A stretch of DNA of 64,000 bases from assembly GCA_030063045.1 (NCBI GenBank), contig JAQSEB010000138.1, positions 992,001 to 1,056,000 on the forward strand, written 5' to 3'. Origin of the DNA: Pratylenchus scribneri. Lineage: Eukaryota; Nematoda; Chromadorea; Rhabditida; Pratylenchidae. Of this stretch, positions 47,279 through 60,181 are shown piece by piece; position 1 is the first letter of the stretch, and every line of letters starts with the position of its first letter. A program made the position numbers and the translations under genes. The notes below the pieces were generated by a model. It did not search any database. It saw nothing but the letters and a program-made list of their open reading frames with translations, and was not told the DNA's origin.

Positions 47279-50200
47279 ATGGATCCACAGCCTGAGAAAG
47301 ATAATAATGAGGTACGGGGAAAATGAAAAAGCTAAACTCAATTAACAAACAATAAATTGTTTTAAAGATTTCAATGTCCGATGCAGCAAATGACGGTGAA
47401 ATGACAACGGCAATTGGGGATGGCGGCAACACCGAAGAAATGGAAATTCCAATGGCAGCTGGAAATACCGATGAAAATGACAATGCGCCGCAACAACATT
47501 CGGAAGAACCACCATCAACGGGAGAACAAAAAATGGCCGAACAACCACAAGCAACCGGAGAAGGAATAATTGGCCAAGAACAGCAGCCACCAACCGGAGA
47601 AGGAATAATTGGCCAAGAACAGCAACAACCAACGGGAGAAGGAATAATTGGCGAAGAACAGCAGCCACCAACCGGACAAGGAATAATGGCCGAAGAACCG
47701 AAACAATCGGAGCAACCACCGGAACAATTGGAACAACAACAACAGCAGAATGAAGAAAGGTTTATGAGTTTTTATGTTAATTAAAATTGACAGAGCAAAA
47801 AAGGAAAATTGTCGAGCAAAAACTCAAGGTTTTTTGGATAGCCAAAACTTGAGCTTTTTTTGAATAACCAAAACTCAAGGTTTTTTGAATAACCAAAACT
47901 CAAGATTTTTTGGATAACCAAAACTCGAGGTTTTGGAAAATAAAACTCAAGGTTTTTTGAATAGCCAAAAACAAGGTTTTTGGATAGCCAAAACTCAAGG
48001 TCTTTGAATAGCCAAAACTCAAGGTCTTTGAATAACCAAAACTCATGGTTTTTTGGGTAATCAAAACTCGAGGTTTTTTGGAAAATAAAACTCAAGGTTT
48101 TTTGGATAGCCAAAACTCAAGATCTTTGGAGGATAACAAAAACTCAAGGTTTTTCGATAACCAAAACTCAAGGTTTTTTGGGTAATCAAAATTCAAGGTT
48201 TTGGATAGCCAAAACTCAAGGTTTTTGGATAATCAAAACTCAAGGTTTTTTGGTTAACCGAAACGAAAGATTTTTGAGTAATCAAAACTCAAGGTCTTTT
48301 GCAATTAAATATTTTAAAAATTTTTCAGTCACTTGTCGCCATCAAACTCACAATCAGCCGCCGGTCAATTGGAAATTGCCCTTACCGAAGAGTCAAGGAT
48401 CAGCACACCGGAAAGCCCAATGACATCAACAGCCGCTCCTCTTCAACCGGAACAAGAACAGCAGGTTATTATTATTATTAAAAGTAAAAAATAGGAAATT
48501 AAATCAACAATATAAGCTTAAATTTGTCATTGGACCAACTTTGAAGCCCTTTGGGTAATAACTCACCGGGACATGGAAAATGCTCAACTGGGCGAAGTCC
48601 CAGCTGGTCGATGGCGATGGCGCTTATAGCCAATTAAAGGCTAAACCCATATTGATGATTTAGGTATCAAATTAAAGAGCGAACTTTCGACTATCGATTG
48701 ATTTAGAATTCATTTGGGGTTTGGTTAAGATTTTGTGGAATTGTGTTCAAAAAACCATGAAAAATAAGCAAAAAATAGTCTTAATTAATGGTTTTAAGTA
48801 CAACTCTGCTAAACTAAATAAATTTTATATCAATCGATAGCCAGAAGTGCGCTTTTTAATTTGACACAAAAATCATCAAAATCGGCTTAGCCCTTAATTA
48901 GCTACAAAACGCCGTCATCCACTTGAGTCCATCGCTCAGTTGTAACGTAACTCATCAAGTTCTGAAGCTATTTTCGTGTTATAAAAAGCATTTTCTTGCC
49001 TATTCAATGATATTAATTTTACTTAAATCGTTTCAAAAATGATAGAATTATATTCAAAAAACCGAGGAAAATGATCTTTAGTGAAATTTTTAAATTATCG
49101 GTTACTAAATATTTCATCAAATTGAGGACTAGTAGGTGGTAGGACAGGGATGGGGGATTGGGCTTGGGCTACTCCGGTCAAATCATAACTCTCACTTGAA
49201 CCAAAACATATTAAATTCAGCAAAAATTGTAGAAAAATTTTTTAAGTTAGGATGGGTCAATGGTTTGTCCTTGACCACACATAAACTTTTATACCCAATC
49301 TGCAATCATTAGATTAGTAGATCTGGTCAAGAAGCACACGCATCATTAAATTATATTTTGGCTTATGTTTAACCAATTCAAACTTAGTTTTGAACCAATT
49401 AAACCATAATTGGTTTAAACCGTTTAATACCCTTTAATTGTTGAAAAAACCAATGACAAATTATATACCATTCAATGTGTCTTGACCAGCTCTATCCAAT
49501 TTTGGGTATATTTTTTTGGATTTTAAACGTTAGGACAAACCGTTAAACCACTATAAAAATTTTGGGGTGTCCGCTTTTTCGGAAATTTCAATTTTTAAAG
49601 AAATTTTCATCCCCCTCCTATTTTTTAGAGCACCAGCAGCAGCAAACGTCGCAGCACAACGCCAGCAGTCCCAATCGGAAATCCACTGGCCCGAATGGCC
49701 GAATCAATTGCGGAAGAGGATCGACGGATGCTGCGAATCCACGGATTCACACAAATTCACATTCCGTGTGAACGGCTGGAGATTGTGCTCCAACGTGACC
49801 GAAAAGACGCCGAACGCCGCCGAATCCGGGCCGAAAGGGAACAACGGCTGAAGGAGATGGAGGAGAGACGAAAACAGAAGGAGGCGGCACGGCAAAAGCT
49901 CAGAGAGGAAAGAGGAGGCGGCGGAGGAGCGGCGGACTCAGATTCGGATGCCAAAGATGACCACCATGGGGCTGGAAAAAGTGAGTTTTGGGAAATATTT
50001 TATTTTTACAAAAAAATGAGCAATTAATTTTAATTGATAATTTATTTTTTAATTTATTCCATTCTAAATGAAGGAAATAAAATAGATGGACAAAATTTAT
50101 TTAATTATTTTTTTTTCAAATTTTAATTTATTTTAAAAATTAATTTTTTATTTGAGTTTTTTTGAAAACGAATAATAATATTTATTTTATTGATTATTAT

Positions 50201-53200
50201 TTAATAAAAAAAATGGAAATTTTTTGGGACTAATTTTTTAATCGTTCAAAAATTTATCCGAAGTTGGCTTTTTATGCAAATGCATTTTGGGATTTATTGA
50301 GGATAAAAAAAAATTTTTTTAAAATATTTGAACAAGTTTTTTTTTTCTAAATCTACTTATATGATTTTTTTGTGAAAAATTTTAAAGCAAAAATACCATA
50401 AAAATTAGATTTTTGGATCAAAAAATTGGAATAATTTTAGAAAATTTTTACCAAAATTTTGCATTGCTCACAAAAAATGTTTTATTATTTTTATTATTCA
50501 CTCACAAACAAAATAATCAATTTTTACAGCTTCCAATCTCCACTATAAATTAAATTAAAAATTAATTAGTAAAATTACATATTAGAGCTAAAATTGATGA
50601 CAATTTTTAACAAATTAAAATTCAAAAATTTTTCCATTTAATAATTATTCTCATTTTTACAGAGCACAAAAAGGATCGCAAACGTCGTCACGAAGATGGT
50701 GGAGGAGGCAATGTCCGAGACGAGGCCCAGGCACCGCATAAGCGAAATTTCAACAATCGAATTGTGACATGTATCGTTTGCGAGCTGATTGTGAATCAGG
50801 CGAAATTTGGAGGCCGAGAAACTGCATATTGCTCGCAGGAATGCATTGCCAAGAAGGTGGAACATACCAGAAAGGTTGGTTTAATTGAAACATTAAAAAT
50901 GTGGGAAAAATTTAATAAGTTAAATTTTTTTTGAAATTTTTTCCTTATATAAATTTAGGAAGAAAAATATTCATAAATAATTATTAATTTTTATTTAATT
51001 TTATTCCTATGAGGCGTATATTTAGCATTTTAATTGCCACTTTGATAATTATTTTTCAAAAATTTCAATTTTTCCAGTAAATACTGATTCAGAGTCCTTA
51101 TTTTTTTGTATCAATACTAATAAGCGATTATCCTTATCCATTATTTGAATAACTATTTACGAAATTTACCAAGGATAGATTTTGATTTGTTAATGTTTGC
51201 CATTTTGAGGAAAAAATGATTTTAATTCCTTTTTTAAGGAATTTTTTTTTGCATTGCATAATCAAATTTCAAAAAAAAAATCAAAAAGGTAATTCACCTA
51301 AGGCTCGACAATAATTTTACTACATTTTGACAAATTAAGGCCAATCTTATGAAATCAAAACCAAAATGCCAATATATTTTACCTTAGAAAAATAATTAAT
51401 TTTCAAATCTCGTTATAACCAAGATATGACAAAAAAATGACAAAAATAAGAACAAATTCATTTTTCTAATAAATCCAAAATTACCCCTAAAAAAATCATT
51501 TTTATTTCGCCCAAATTTGCAGTTTGTCGCTGAGGGCGAGAAAATAATGCTGATTGATCTGAAAGGCACCCTGCTGGCCAACCATTTCACGGTGAGCATT
51601 GCCAATTTGGAAAATTTCTTGCAGCAACAACCACAATATCAGCCGGTGATCAACACCGCACAAATGGGTTAGTCCAAAAGAATTAAATTTTTTTTTAATT
51701 TAAATTTTTTACCAATAAAATTATTAGATTTACTCACAAATTTTCGTATCGGAAAATTAATCATTTCTTTAGGCCCCTAAAACATGCACCAATTACCAAA
51801 TTCGTCCCATCTTTTAACTCAGAATTTTACCAAAAAAATTTTATGAATTAATTTTTCTTTTTAAAATGACATTTTCACTTTTGCAGCCATTTTGACTACA
51901 ACTTAGTTTTGATTAGAATCCGCTCAAAATACATTTTGGTCAAAATCAAGAATAGAGCACATTAATTCGAACAAAAAAAAGAGGTACTTGGAAAATCCTT
52001 ATTTATTGGCCTAGTTTTAAAATACTTCCTACTCCCTAAAAATTTTTATTTTTCAACCCCGAAATTTATTCGTAAATTCAATAATTTTAGGGAAATTTCG
52101 ATCATTTTCATTTATTTAAATTTATTAAATTAAACAGAGGAAGCGGCACGCCGTGAAATTGATCCAGCACAGCAGAAGAAAATTGACAAAATGCGAATGG
52201 ATTGCCGACGGACCATTGAGCAGGCATTGCAAAAACGGTAATTTTTTTTTATTTTTTAATTAATTTTAATTTTTTTTTGATTTCATGATTTATTAAAATT
52301 TTTTTTATTTAAATTTTTAATTTTTTTCAGTTCCAAAGCAGCCAACATGATCTTCTCCAATCGCCGCTACAAGGACATGGGCACTGACATTGAGAAAGCG
52401 CTGTTCTCCATGTACCAAGATGTGGACGCCAAATATCGTCGATGGTTTAAACAATTTATGACCGTACTCAATGATGAAACTAATGTGAGTTTAAAAATGG
52501 GAGGACATTTTTTTAATTTTGGCTAGTATTTAAATGGGGGAAAAAACCAAAAGGAATTATAATGGTTTAAGTGTGTGTTTATCCTATATACTTACAAACC
52601 ATATAGAAAAAAAATGGATAGAGCTGGTCAAAACGCATTGAATGGTATATAATTTGTGTGTGTCATGGTTTGGTCAACAATTAAAGGGTATTAAACTATT
52701 TAAAATTAAATCAATTTTGGTTTAATGGTTCAAACTAGGTTAAAATTGGTTAAACCCATACTAAAACATATTCAAATGATGCGACTTGATGAGATCTATC
52801 AATTGGGTATAAAGTTCGATGATATAGGATAAACCTTCTTTACTATTAGGCAAATTATTCGCCCATAAATTTTTTAGGGATTTTTCCGTGATGTGATGCG
52901 CGACAAAGTCACCGTGAAAAAATTGGTCACAATGTCCATCGAACAAATGTTCACCCCAATGCCCGGAACAAGTGCAGCATGCAGCTCCCGTGGTTCGAAT
53001 TTGATTTTGGCCGCAGCCGATTCCACTTCCTCAGCAATGGACAGAGGTGAAATTAAAAAAAAATAAAAAATTAGCTTAATCTAACGAAAAATATTATAAT
53101 TTGATTTTGCCGTATTTTTAATAAAATTTCGAACAAAATTTCTTAAATCTTGGAAATTTTTTTGATAGAAAAATCATTAAAAATACAATTTTTCATTTTT

Positions 53201-56200
53201 GTATCATTTTTAATTTAAAATTTTTATTTTTACCGTCAAAATTTCTAGTAAAATTATTCCCAAAAATTGCGAATATCATATTTAACCTCAGATAACCGGT
53301 TAATCTTTTTAATAAATCCACTCACCCCTTTAATTCTTCACAAATAATGAAATATTTTATTATAAAATTCAACTTTATTTAGCATTTTTACCAATTAATT
53401 TACCGAAAAAATCATCGAAATTACTACCTATAAATTTTCATATCAAATAATCAATATTTTTAGGCCATAAAATTGGGTTATATCAAGCTCCTTTTTATTT
53501 AAGCCCTATCCTTATAAAAGTTTGAACTTAGCCTAAATTTAAATTTAATTCAACACCAACACAAAAATTTTTATTTTTATATGGTCAAATTATATGTTCT
53601 CAAAAAATTACTCAAAAAAATGTTAACTTTTTTAACAAAAATTTAGACAAGTTCAATAATTTTAATATTAATTAATATTTTCTCAATTAAATTTTAATTT
53701 ATAGATGGACAAAATTCGGGAACATTATCCACATATGGTATGGAAGAATTGACTGTGACTTCGCTGGCCAATAAAATCACCACAACAAGTCGACATGGAA
53801 CAGCGAAGAAGGCAGTCACCAATCAATCAAACAATCATGGAAAGGTGAGAAATTATTGGGAATATAAAATTTTAATTAATCATTTAAAAAATATAAATTT
53901 TTAATTATTAATAATTTTTCTATTTAGTCTGCACTTGATGAAATCCTTGGCGATGATAACACAAAGGACACCACACATTTACATCTGAGCCATTTATTTG
54001 ATGCCAATTGCAAAATGTGCAAAAAACAAAACCAGATGAAATTTGCGGAGAAGGAACGGCTAGAGCGGATGGAGGCTAAACAGGAAGCAAAGGTGGGGCG
54101 ATTTATGAATTTTTTTGATTTATGGAAAACATCACATTTTGTCCACTATTTTTTATAACTCATTAATGAATGACTGAGCCAATTTTTAGTATTGTTTTAA
54201 AATTGCTGGAATTTGATCAAAAACAAATTAGGCTAATTCATAGATAAAATCAAAGTGATTTTTTTTGGAAACAATATCCAATACTCTTGCATCACGAATT
54301 TGATTAAATTCATGATAAATTACGGTAATCCTTACGAATTGGGGTCCCAAAAAAAATTTTTTTTTAATTTTTCAAAAATTGATTTCCGGGGGTTTTTTGG
54401 GGTGCTGAACACGAATCTGACATCCATTTTGCCATATCTTACCGTCTTGGTAAGATAATGCCGACTTTTACCAAGAAAATGCCGACTTTAAAAAAATAAG
54501 CCAAAAAGTGCTTTTAAGTAAATAGCAATTATTTATTGCAACAAAAATGCATGAAATGTTAATATTCAGAGAAAAAACAATGAAAAATTGTTACAAAAGT
54601 GCATGAAATGTTAACATGCAAACATAAAATTAAGCATTGACAGGGTAAAAATGTGCAATTTGTGCCAAAATGTTATTGAATGAATCGATGGTCTTTTTTC
54701 CGAAGATTTGGCGCCACATGAACTCATCAAGGTACCCAGGCAGCATCTCTTCCGTGGTACCACACATTTCCTTATTCTTTTTCTTGGCGTTCTTCCAAAA
54801 TCTATTTTTTAATTTTTAATTAACAAGCAAGAGAAAAAAGACCCCTACCCCTCCACGTGGTTAGTGTGGGCCCCCGTAATGGGGTCCACGAAGTTGGCAC
54901 TGTGGTTCACACTTTCGTGTTGGTATGGTGGATTGACCGGAATGTTAATAAGGTGGCTGGGTGGTGGGTCAATTCCGGCATTGTTATTGACGTAAGCGGA
55001 AAAGCGGTCACTGTGGATCATTGTGCCGGGTGCAATATATTGAGTGATAAGGGGGAAAAGCGTGCCTTGAGTTTTATCATTCACAAAACGAAGAATCCCC
55101 AATTTTTGATGCACGTCGTACATTCCAAAGACCCAGCGCTCATCAACCTGCCTCCCTCGATGATACTTCCTCTTCGACATTAGGGATTCATCTTAATAGC
55201 AGCTCATTTTTCAGATTACCAAATATATTTTATACCAATTTGCACCACTCTCCCAACCCCTCCCAAAATAATAGGGTTTTCCAATAATGTTCGTGAACAA
55301 ATTTCGCGCAAATAATTGTTCCAATTAATAACATGGGGTTCAGAAATGTCACAAAGGGATAATTGAAGATGATGTTGTGCCCCATGAGCCCAGAGGTAAA
55401 CGAACAAAACAAATTTCCTCGGTGCAATATTACTATTTTCCAAAAACGATCCTAAATAAGGGTAACAAAAGTAACTCGCTTAAAAGGAAGATGATAAAAC
55501 ACCGGTGCTAGGTCGATTCCACAATGGTACAATTATGGGCGATTCCACAATGGTACAAATATAAAGTTTTTGACTTCTAATAAATCAGAAACTGGTTTTA
55601 GACTTCACAAATTTTATACCATTTTGAAGATCTCATCGAGACGCATCGAATGGTATATAATTTGTCATGGTTTGGCCCAAAAATAAAGAGTTGAACCGTT
55701 TAAACCTATATTTTTAAGTTTTTAGTTTAAAACTCTTTAATTTTGGGCCAAACCATGATAAATTATATACCAATCGATGCGTCTCGATGAGATCTACAAA
55801 ATGGTATAAGGTTTATATGTTCTAAAACCAGTTTCTGAATTATTAGAAGCCAAAAACTTTATATTTGTACCATTGTGGAATCGCCCATATTTGTACCGCC
55901 CTTTGTCTATTGTGGAATTGACCCCGTACGTAAAACACCATGTCTGATCGATAATTTTTTGTTTTTGTGAACAGGGCATCTCCATATTGTATCATCACCG
56001 CCACTGCGCCTGCGTTTTCCCGTTTTAATTTCGGTCATTTGCCTAACACATAATGGATGAGTGCACATTGGTGGCCCAGAGAGAATTCCTCGATCTCGAA
56101 GAAATTGAATTGCATTTTCAGAGGTGTTAATATGCTCAATTAATTCGAAAAAATTCATTCTTCACTCTAAAATTTCAAAAAAAATCATTTTTTAAAGTCG

Positions 56201-59200
56201 GCATTTTCTTGGTAAAAGTCGGCATTATCTTACCAAGACGGTAAGATATGGCAAAATGGATGTCAGATTCGTGTTCAGCACCCCAAAAAACCCCCGGAAA
56301 TCAATTTTTGAAAAATTAAAAAAAAAATTTTTTTGGGACCCCAATTCGTAAGGATTACCTAAATTACTATGTAAAACATTGAAACATTTCCCAAAAATTA
56401 TCTCAAATCATGTTTAGATTAGGGATAGGTTTTGAGCAGCATAAAAGGTTTTTAAAAAAGAGACAGATTTGCTAAGTTTTATGACACCAAAATTATCGAT
56501 TTTTCGACAATAAAACCATTATAAAGAGTAAATTTTAATTGGCACCCTCTTTTATTCCGAGACAAGACAAATTAATTAAATAAATTGTACCATTTTACAG
56601 CGCAAGGCAGAAGAGGCCCAATTGAATAAGGCGCCGAATTTCCCCAACCTGGATCCCACCATCCAAGCTGCAATGCACGCATACACCTCGCATCATCAAG
56701 ACTATTCCGATGATGAAGCAACACCGGAGGCACCAACCAGCAGTGATGCGGCCGCAGCCAAAGAATATCAGGAGGCGATGAAACGGCGATTGGAACAAAT
56801 TGAGGCGGAAAAGGAGGAGGAACGCCGACTCCGTGACCCGCTGGGCCTTGTTGATATTGCCCCATTGCCACCGGATCAATTGCTTGGAGGAAGAGGCGAT
56901 GGGACCAATAATGGAGACGTTGATGGTGATGAGGGAATGGATTATGATGATGGAGGCGGGCCCGACGACAACCATTTTGAATCGGCCTATCAAATGGATG
57001 ATAGTTTTGAGGTGTGTTTAAAAGAAATAATTGGTGAAAATATTTTTCTTAATTAATCGAAACACTTTTTTCTTAACTAATCGAAAACACACTTTTATTA
57101 GCTATTCAAAAACACATTTTTCTTAGCTTATCGAAAACACATTTTTCTTAGCTTATCGAAAATACATTTTTCTTAGCTTATCGAAAACACATTTTTCTTA
57201 ACTAATCGAAAACACATTTTTCTTAGTCTGTCGAAAACACATTTTTCTTAGCTAATCGAAAACACATTTTTCTTAGCTTATCGAAAACACATTTTTCTTA
57301 GTCTGTCGAAAACACATTTTTCTTAGCTAATCGAAAACACATTTTTCTTAGCCTGTCGAAACTCGAAAACACATTTTTCTAAGCCTGTCAAAAACACATT
57401 TTTCTTAACCTGTCGAAAACACATTTTTCTTAGCCTGTCGAAAACACATTTTTCTTACCTTATCGAAAACACATTTTTCTTAGCTAATCAAAAACACATT
57501 TTTCTTAGCCTGTCGAAAACACATTTTTTAACTTAACGAAAACACATTTTTCTTAGCCTGTCGAAAACACATTTTTCTTACCTTATCGAAAACACATTTT
57601 TTTAACTTAACGAAAACACATTTTTCTTAATAAGAACACATTTTGTAGGTAATCAAAAACACATTTTTAATTAAAACAAATTTTTTCTTCACATTTTATA
57701 AAATTTTTATTTCAGCCTCACCCAGAAGAGACAATGCAAATTGAAAGTAACAATGATTTTGGCAATGAGGGTTTCCAACAAAATCAAAATACTCCGCCAC
57801 CTTTCAAAATGGTCCAAATGGGAATGAAGAGAACCGACACAGAACATGCACAAAATATTTTCCAACGTCCTACAATGCGCCAAGGAATGTCGCCTTTGAC
57901 ACAAAATATTGAACAGCAACAGGTAGATAAGGAGAAAGGAGAAGGAAAATATTAATAAATAAAAATTATTAAATAAAAATTATTAAATTAATTTAAAAAA
58001 TAAAATCCAAACTTATTTTCAGCGCCACATTCCCTCTTCGTCATCATCAGCAACTTTTGGCCCAAGATTCGGTGGAACAGCGAATTTTGCTGTCATTGCC
58101 GAACATCGAACCGCTCATGCTGAGGACGAAAATTGGAAACGCCAGCAGCCATCAAGCAGCTCCCATCAAATGATTGCTGAACCTTTGGCACCACAACAGC
58201 CCATAATCGAAGAGGAAGTAATTGATCCATGGGCAATGTAAGTAAAAAAGCTTAAGGAATAAAAGAAAATGAGTTAATTTACAAAAATTTTATTAACAAA
58301 AATCGACATTTTTTACCATAAAAACTTGTCCAAATCTTAAATACATTTACCTAATCTTTATCTAACGGTTTCTGCTATTTAATTTGTCATTCTCATCAAA
58401 AATAATTTTTACAAATTAATTAAATAATTTCTTAATACAAAAGAGAAGGGAATTTGATCAAAATTTTCCAATTTAAATTTTAGTGAAAAATCCAATGGGG
58501 AAATTAAAACCCTTTTTTGATTCTGATTTGAATTGATATTACAAAAAATATTGGCCTGAAAAAATTTTTATTTATAAGATTGAAAAATAATTTAAAAAAT
58601 TATATTTCCTTATAGTAAATAATTTTTTCATATTCAGTGAAAATCATCGAGTTTGGGACGGAACATTTACCTGGAGCAAGGGGCTCTTCTTCGACACCGC
58701 ACTCATTGCCATCGTCAATCGGGCTGCATTCAAGGCTGCTCGTGAATTGCCCCGGGAACTCTATGTGATTGGCAAATCCGAGCCAAAGGGCGTTTGGAAC
58801 TATGTGGATCAGCTGCGAAACAGTTGGAACAAACAAGTCATTCTCTACTTGTTGGAACCGCCAAATGGTGAGTTTAAAAATTAATATTGATTTTGATTTT
58901 TTAACAATTTTAAAAATAAATAATGAATTTAGTAATATTATATTTTAAATTTAATTTAGTAGAAATATTTTTAAATAAGAAAATTTTGTTTATTAATTAA
59001 TTTAGAAATTTTTTATTAAAATAATTTTTGATTTTTTTTAATTAGTTTGAATTTCCATTTATTTTTTATATCAATAAAAACTTGCTTTTTTCAAATTAAT
59101 TAATTATTTAAATTTTTTAATTTTCCTTTTTTCCAGATCCATCCAATCGTGAACGCTACGATCATTGTTATCAAAAGATTAACAACCAAGCAACCCAACA

Positions 59201-60181
59201 AATGGCCGTTCTCGACCTCAACAATCACAATCAAATCAAGGATGGATATGTGTTCGCTTTGAATCCGGCAGAGCCACTCCCAAGTAGGAAAATTGAAATT
59301 TTTTGATTATCTCATTTTTTAAACTTTGAAGGAATTCTTCAACCCTTTGATGGCCCCGGGTTGCCAGAATGGTGTCAACGAGAGGGTGGAATTGTGATCA
59401 TGCTGGTGAGCTTTTTAGTCTTATTTTAAATTCTTTCCTTTGTAAAATTTTTAGGGTACTCTTTTTTGACTTATAACTTTTTTAGTCTAAACATACGGGT
59501 CAATTAATAGTTTAAAATTTTAAAAGATAATTGATATTAAACTATTTTTTGAAAGTTTTCTTGTATTTTTACGAATATTTTATTGAAATCCATGGAAGAG
59601 TAAATAAAAACTCTTACTTCTACTTCTTAATTCAACAAATTTAGACACAGAATAAACAGTAAACATACTTATTACTTAAATTTTTCACTGTTATTGGGTA
59701 TTGACTCAATCAGAATTAGCTTACAATTCCTTCAGAATCATCTTGGGGCTCTTTACCCTAAGGGAAAAATCACATTATGTTATGAATCATAACGTAAGTA
59801 GTCTTCTTTGAGGGTATTCAAAATGCGACATTAAGTTTTAAGTAGAAATAACTCTTAAAAATTACAAATTTTTTTGTTAATTATATAAATAATCTAACTA
59901 TTTTTTTCTTCCAGATTCGCCGAGTGGATCGAGAAGACAAACAAATGCATCGACGTGCCGAGAATGAGTCATGGCGAGCACGCAACATTCATCAACCCTG
60001 CGACATTCCATTGGAGCTAGTTCCTTCATCAAGCGGCGGCAACCCATCCACCTCCGGTGCCTTAGCAGCATTGGCACGTGATCCCAGGTTGGATGGAGAA
60101 AAAACTAGGGGCTCCAAAATTTACAAACCCATGCGCATTTTGGCACATATCAACCGCCATCTACAAAGAGAGGAAGATTAA
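47279..60181 (+). CDS. TFIIS-central-domain and SPOC-domain protein (PHF3/DIDO/PPS-like)
   Basis: Eighteen exons, all GT-AG and all in phase, give 1182 residues: 47279-47311, 47368-47759, 48329-48464, 49629-49980, 50663-50874, 51523-51667, 52138-52237, 52331-52484, 52878-53046, 53705-53844, 53928-54092, 56601-57011, 57716-57922, 58023-58237, 58638-58867, 59137-59283, 59332-59405, 59915-60181. Residues 1-190 are Gln/Pro/Glu-rich with PTGEGIIGQEQ repeats. About 240-310 form a charged helix. About 340-366 hold CIVC...CSQEC, a four-Cys cluster like the one after the PHD finger in DIDO/PHF3. About 435-545 is the TFIIS central domain (CRRTIEQALQKR, YRRWFKQFM, LVTMSIEQMF). About 945-1094 is SPOC (VWDGTFTWSKGLFF, ARELPRELYVIGK). 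The family binds Pol II: SPOC reads the phosphorylated CTD. No PHD finger is seen. Introns 3, 8 and 11 hold MITEs or a transposon; introns 2 and 12 are minisatellites. Confidence 0.9.
47810..48310. repeat. 25-bp minisatellite filling intron 2
   Basis: About 19 copies of a 22-27 bp unit, aaaactcaaggttttttgga followed by taacc or tagcc. Variants such as tcgagg and agatt occur. The array fills nearly the whole intron between exons 2 and 3 but spares the donor and the acceptor tttttcag. It is purely intronic, so copy-number change should not alter the protein. Confidence 0.9.
48520..48965. mobile_element. foldback element in intron 3
   Basis: Diverged inverted arms: aggtatcaaattaaagagcg and cgactatcgattga on the left face atcaatcgatagccag and cgctttttaatttgacacaa on the right. 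Outer parts (gatggcgatggcgctt, and tagctacaaaacgccgtcat) also face each other. No coding capacity and no clear target duplication. Confidence 0.65.
49263..49552. mobile_element. MITE family R, copy 4 (intron 3, reversed)
   Basis: Starts ggtttgtccttgaccacaca and ends taggacaaacc, a terminal inverted repeat of about 11 bp. The interior is the reversed family core: aaccgtttaataccctttaa, atgacaaattatataccatt, gaccagctctatccaatttt. It lies about 80 bp upstream of exon 4. Confidence 0.8.
52560..52842. mobile_element. MITE family R, copy 5 (intron 8)
   Basis: Bounded by ggtttaagtgtgtgtttatc with ctatat on the left and atataggataaacc on the right. The interior matches copies 1 and 2 (ggatagagctggtcaaaacg, then gcattgaatggtatataatt) in the same order. 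It ends about 35 bp before exon 9. No target duplication is certain. Confidence 0.8.
54630..56158 (-). pseudogene. Merlin (ISXO2-like) transposase, interrupted by a MITE
   Basis: Exons on the minus strand: 56158 to about 55924 (N-terminal Zn-ribbon-like part with CTHPLC...WRCPVH, then KKLSIRHGVLRTG), about 55510-55231, 55190-54846 and about 54790-54630 (TAA). Short introns of about 50-60 bp (donor GTATAA and acceptor TTAAG; donor GTAGGG and acceptor ATAG) separate the last three. The DDE residues are seen as Asp in VVQIDES, Asp in MIHSDRFSAY and Glu in GAHTNHVEG, with VNHSANFVDP between them and LPGYLDEFMWR at the end, as in ISXO2-type transposases. The 413-bp MITE right after VLRTG breaks the frame, so the copy is probably inactive unless the MITE is spliced out. 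Confidence 0.85.
55511..55923. mobile_element. palindromic MITE nested in the Merlin transposase
   Basis: The ends ggtcgattccacaatgg and (complement) ctattgtggaattgacc pair well, and a second inner copy of gattccacaatggtac makes the ends double. Most of the 413 bp is a foldback centred near 55710. The arms carry the core cgaatggtatataatttgtc shared with MITE family R. It must be younger than the Merlin insertion. No target duplication is obvious. Confidence 0.8.
57056..57660. repeat. 24-bp minisatellite filling intron 12
   Basis: About 24 copies of a unit such as atcgaaaacacatttttctt followed by agct, with variants agcctgtcg and agtctgtcg. It fills most of the intron between exons 12 and 13. 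A related array with the same core lies in a downstream intron at 62590-62935. Confidence 0.92.

Larger units (their letters stand above)
54324..56359. mobile_element. Merlin-type DNA transposon in intron 11
   Basis: A 2036-bp element with terminal inverted repeats of about 165 bp starting ggtaatccttacgaattggg. An exact 8-bp target duplication, taaattac, flanks it (54316-54323 and 56360-56367). An 8-9 bp duplication and an ISXO2/IS1016-type transposase are the hallmarks of Merlin. The transposase lies on the minus strand, opposite to the host gene, and a palindromic MITE is nested in it. The intron can still be spliced because the host exon 11 donor and exon 12 acceptor lie outside it. Confidence 0.92.

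Noticed and set aside
49567..49851. Alternative plus frames over exon 4 of the TFIIS-M/SPOC gene
   Set aside because: Exon phases fit only the frame containing MAESIAEEDRRML; the other frames are by-products of G+C-rich sequence.
55230..55427. Second minus-strand frame within the Merlin transposase
   Set aside because: It overlaps the transposase exon in another frame and has no ISXO2-type motifs.
56572..56993. Minus-strand frames opposite exon 12
   Set aside because: Exon 12 on the plus strand is in phase with exons 11 and 13; the opposite readings have no supporting splice sites.
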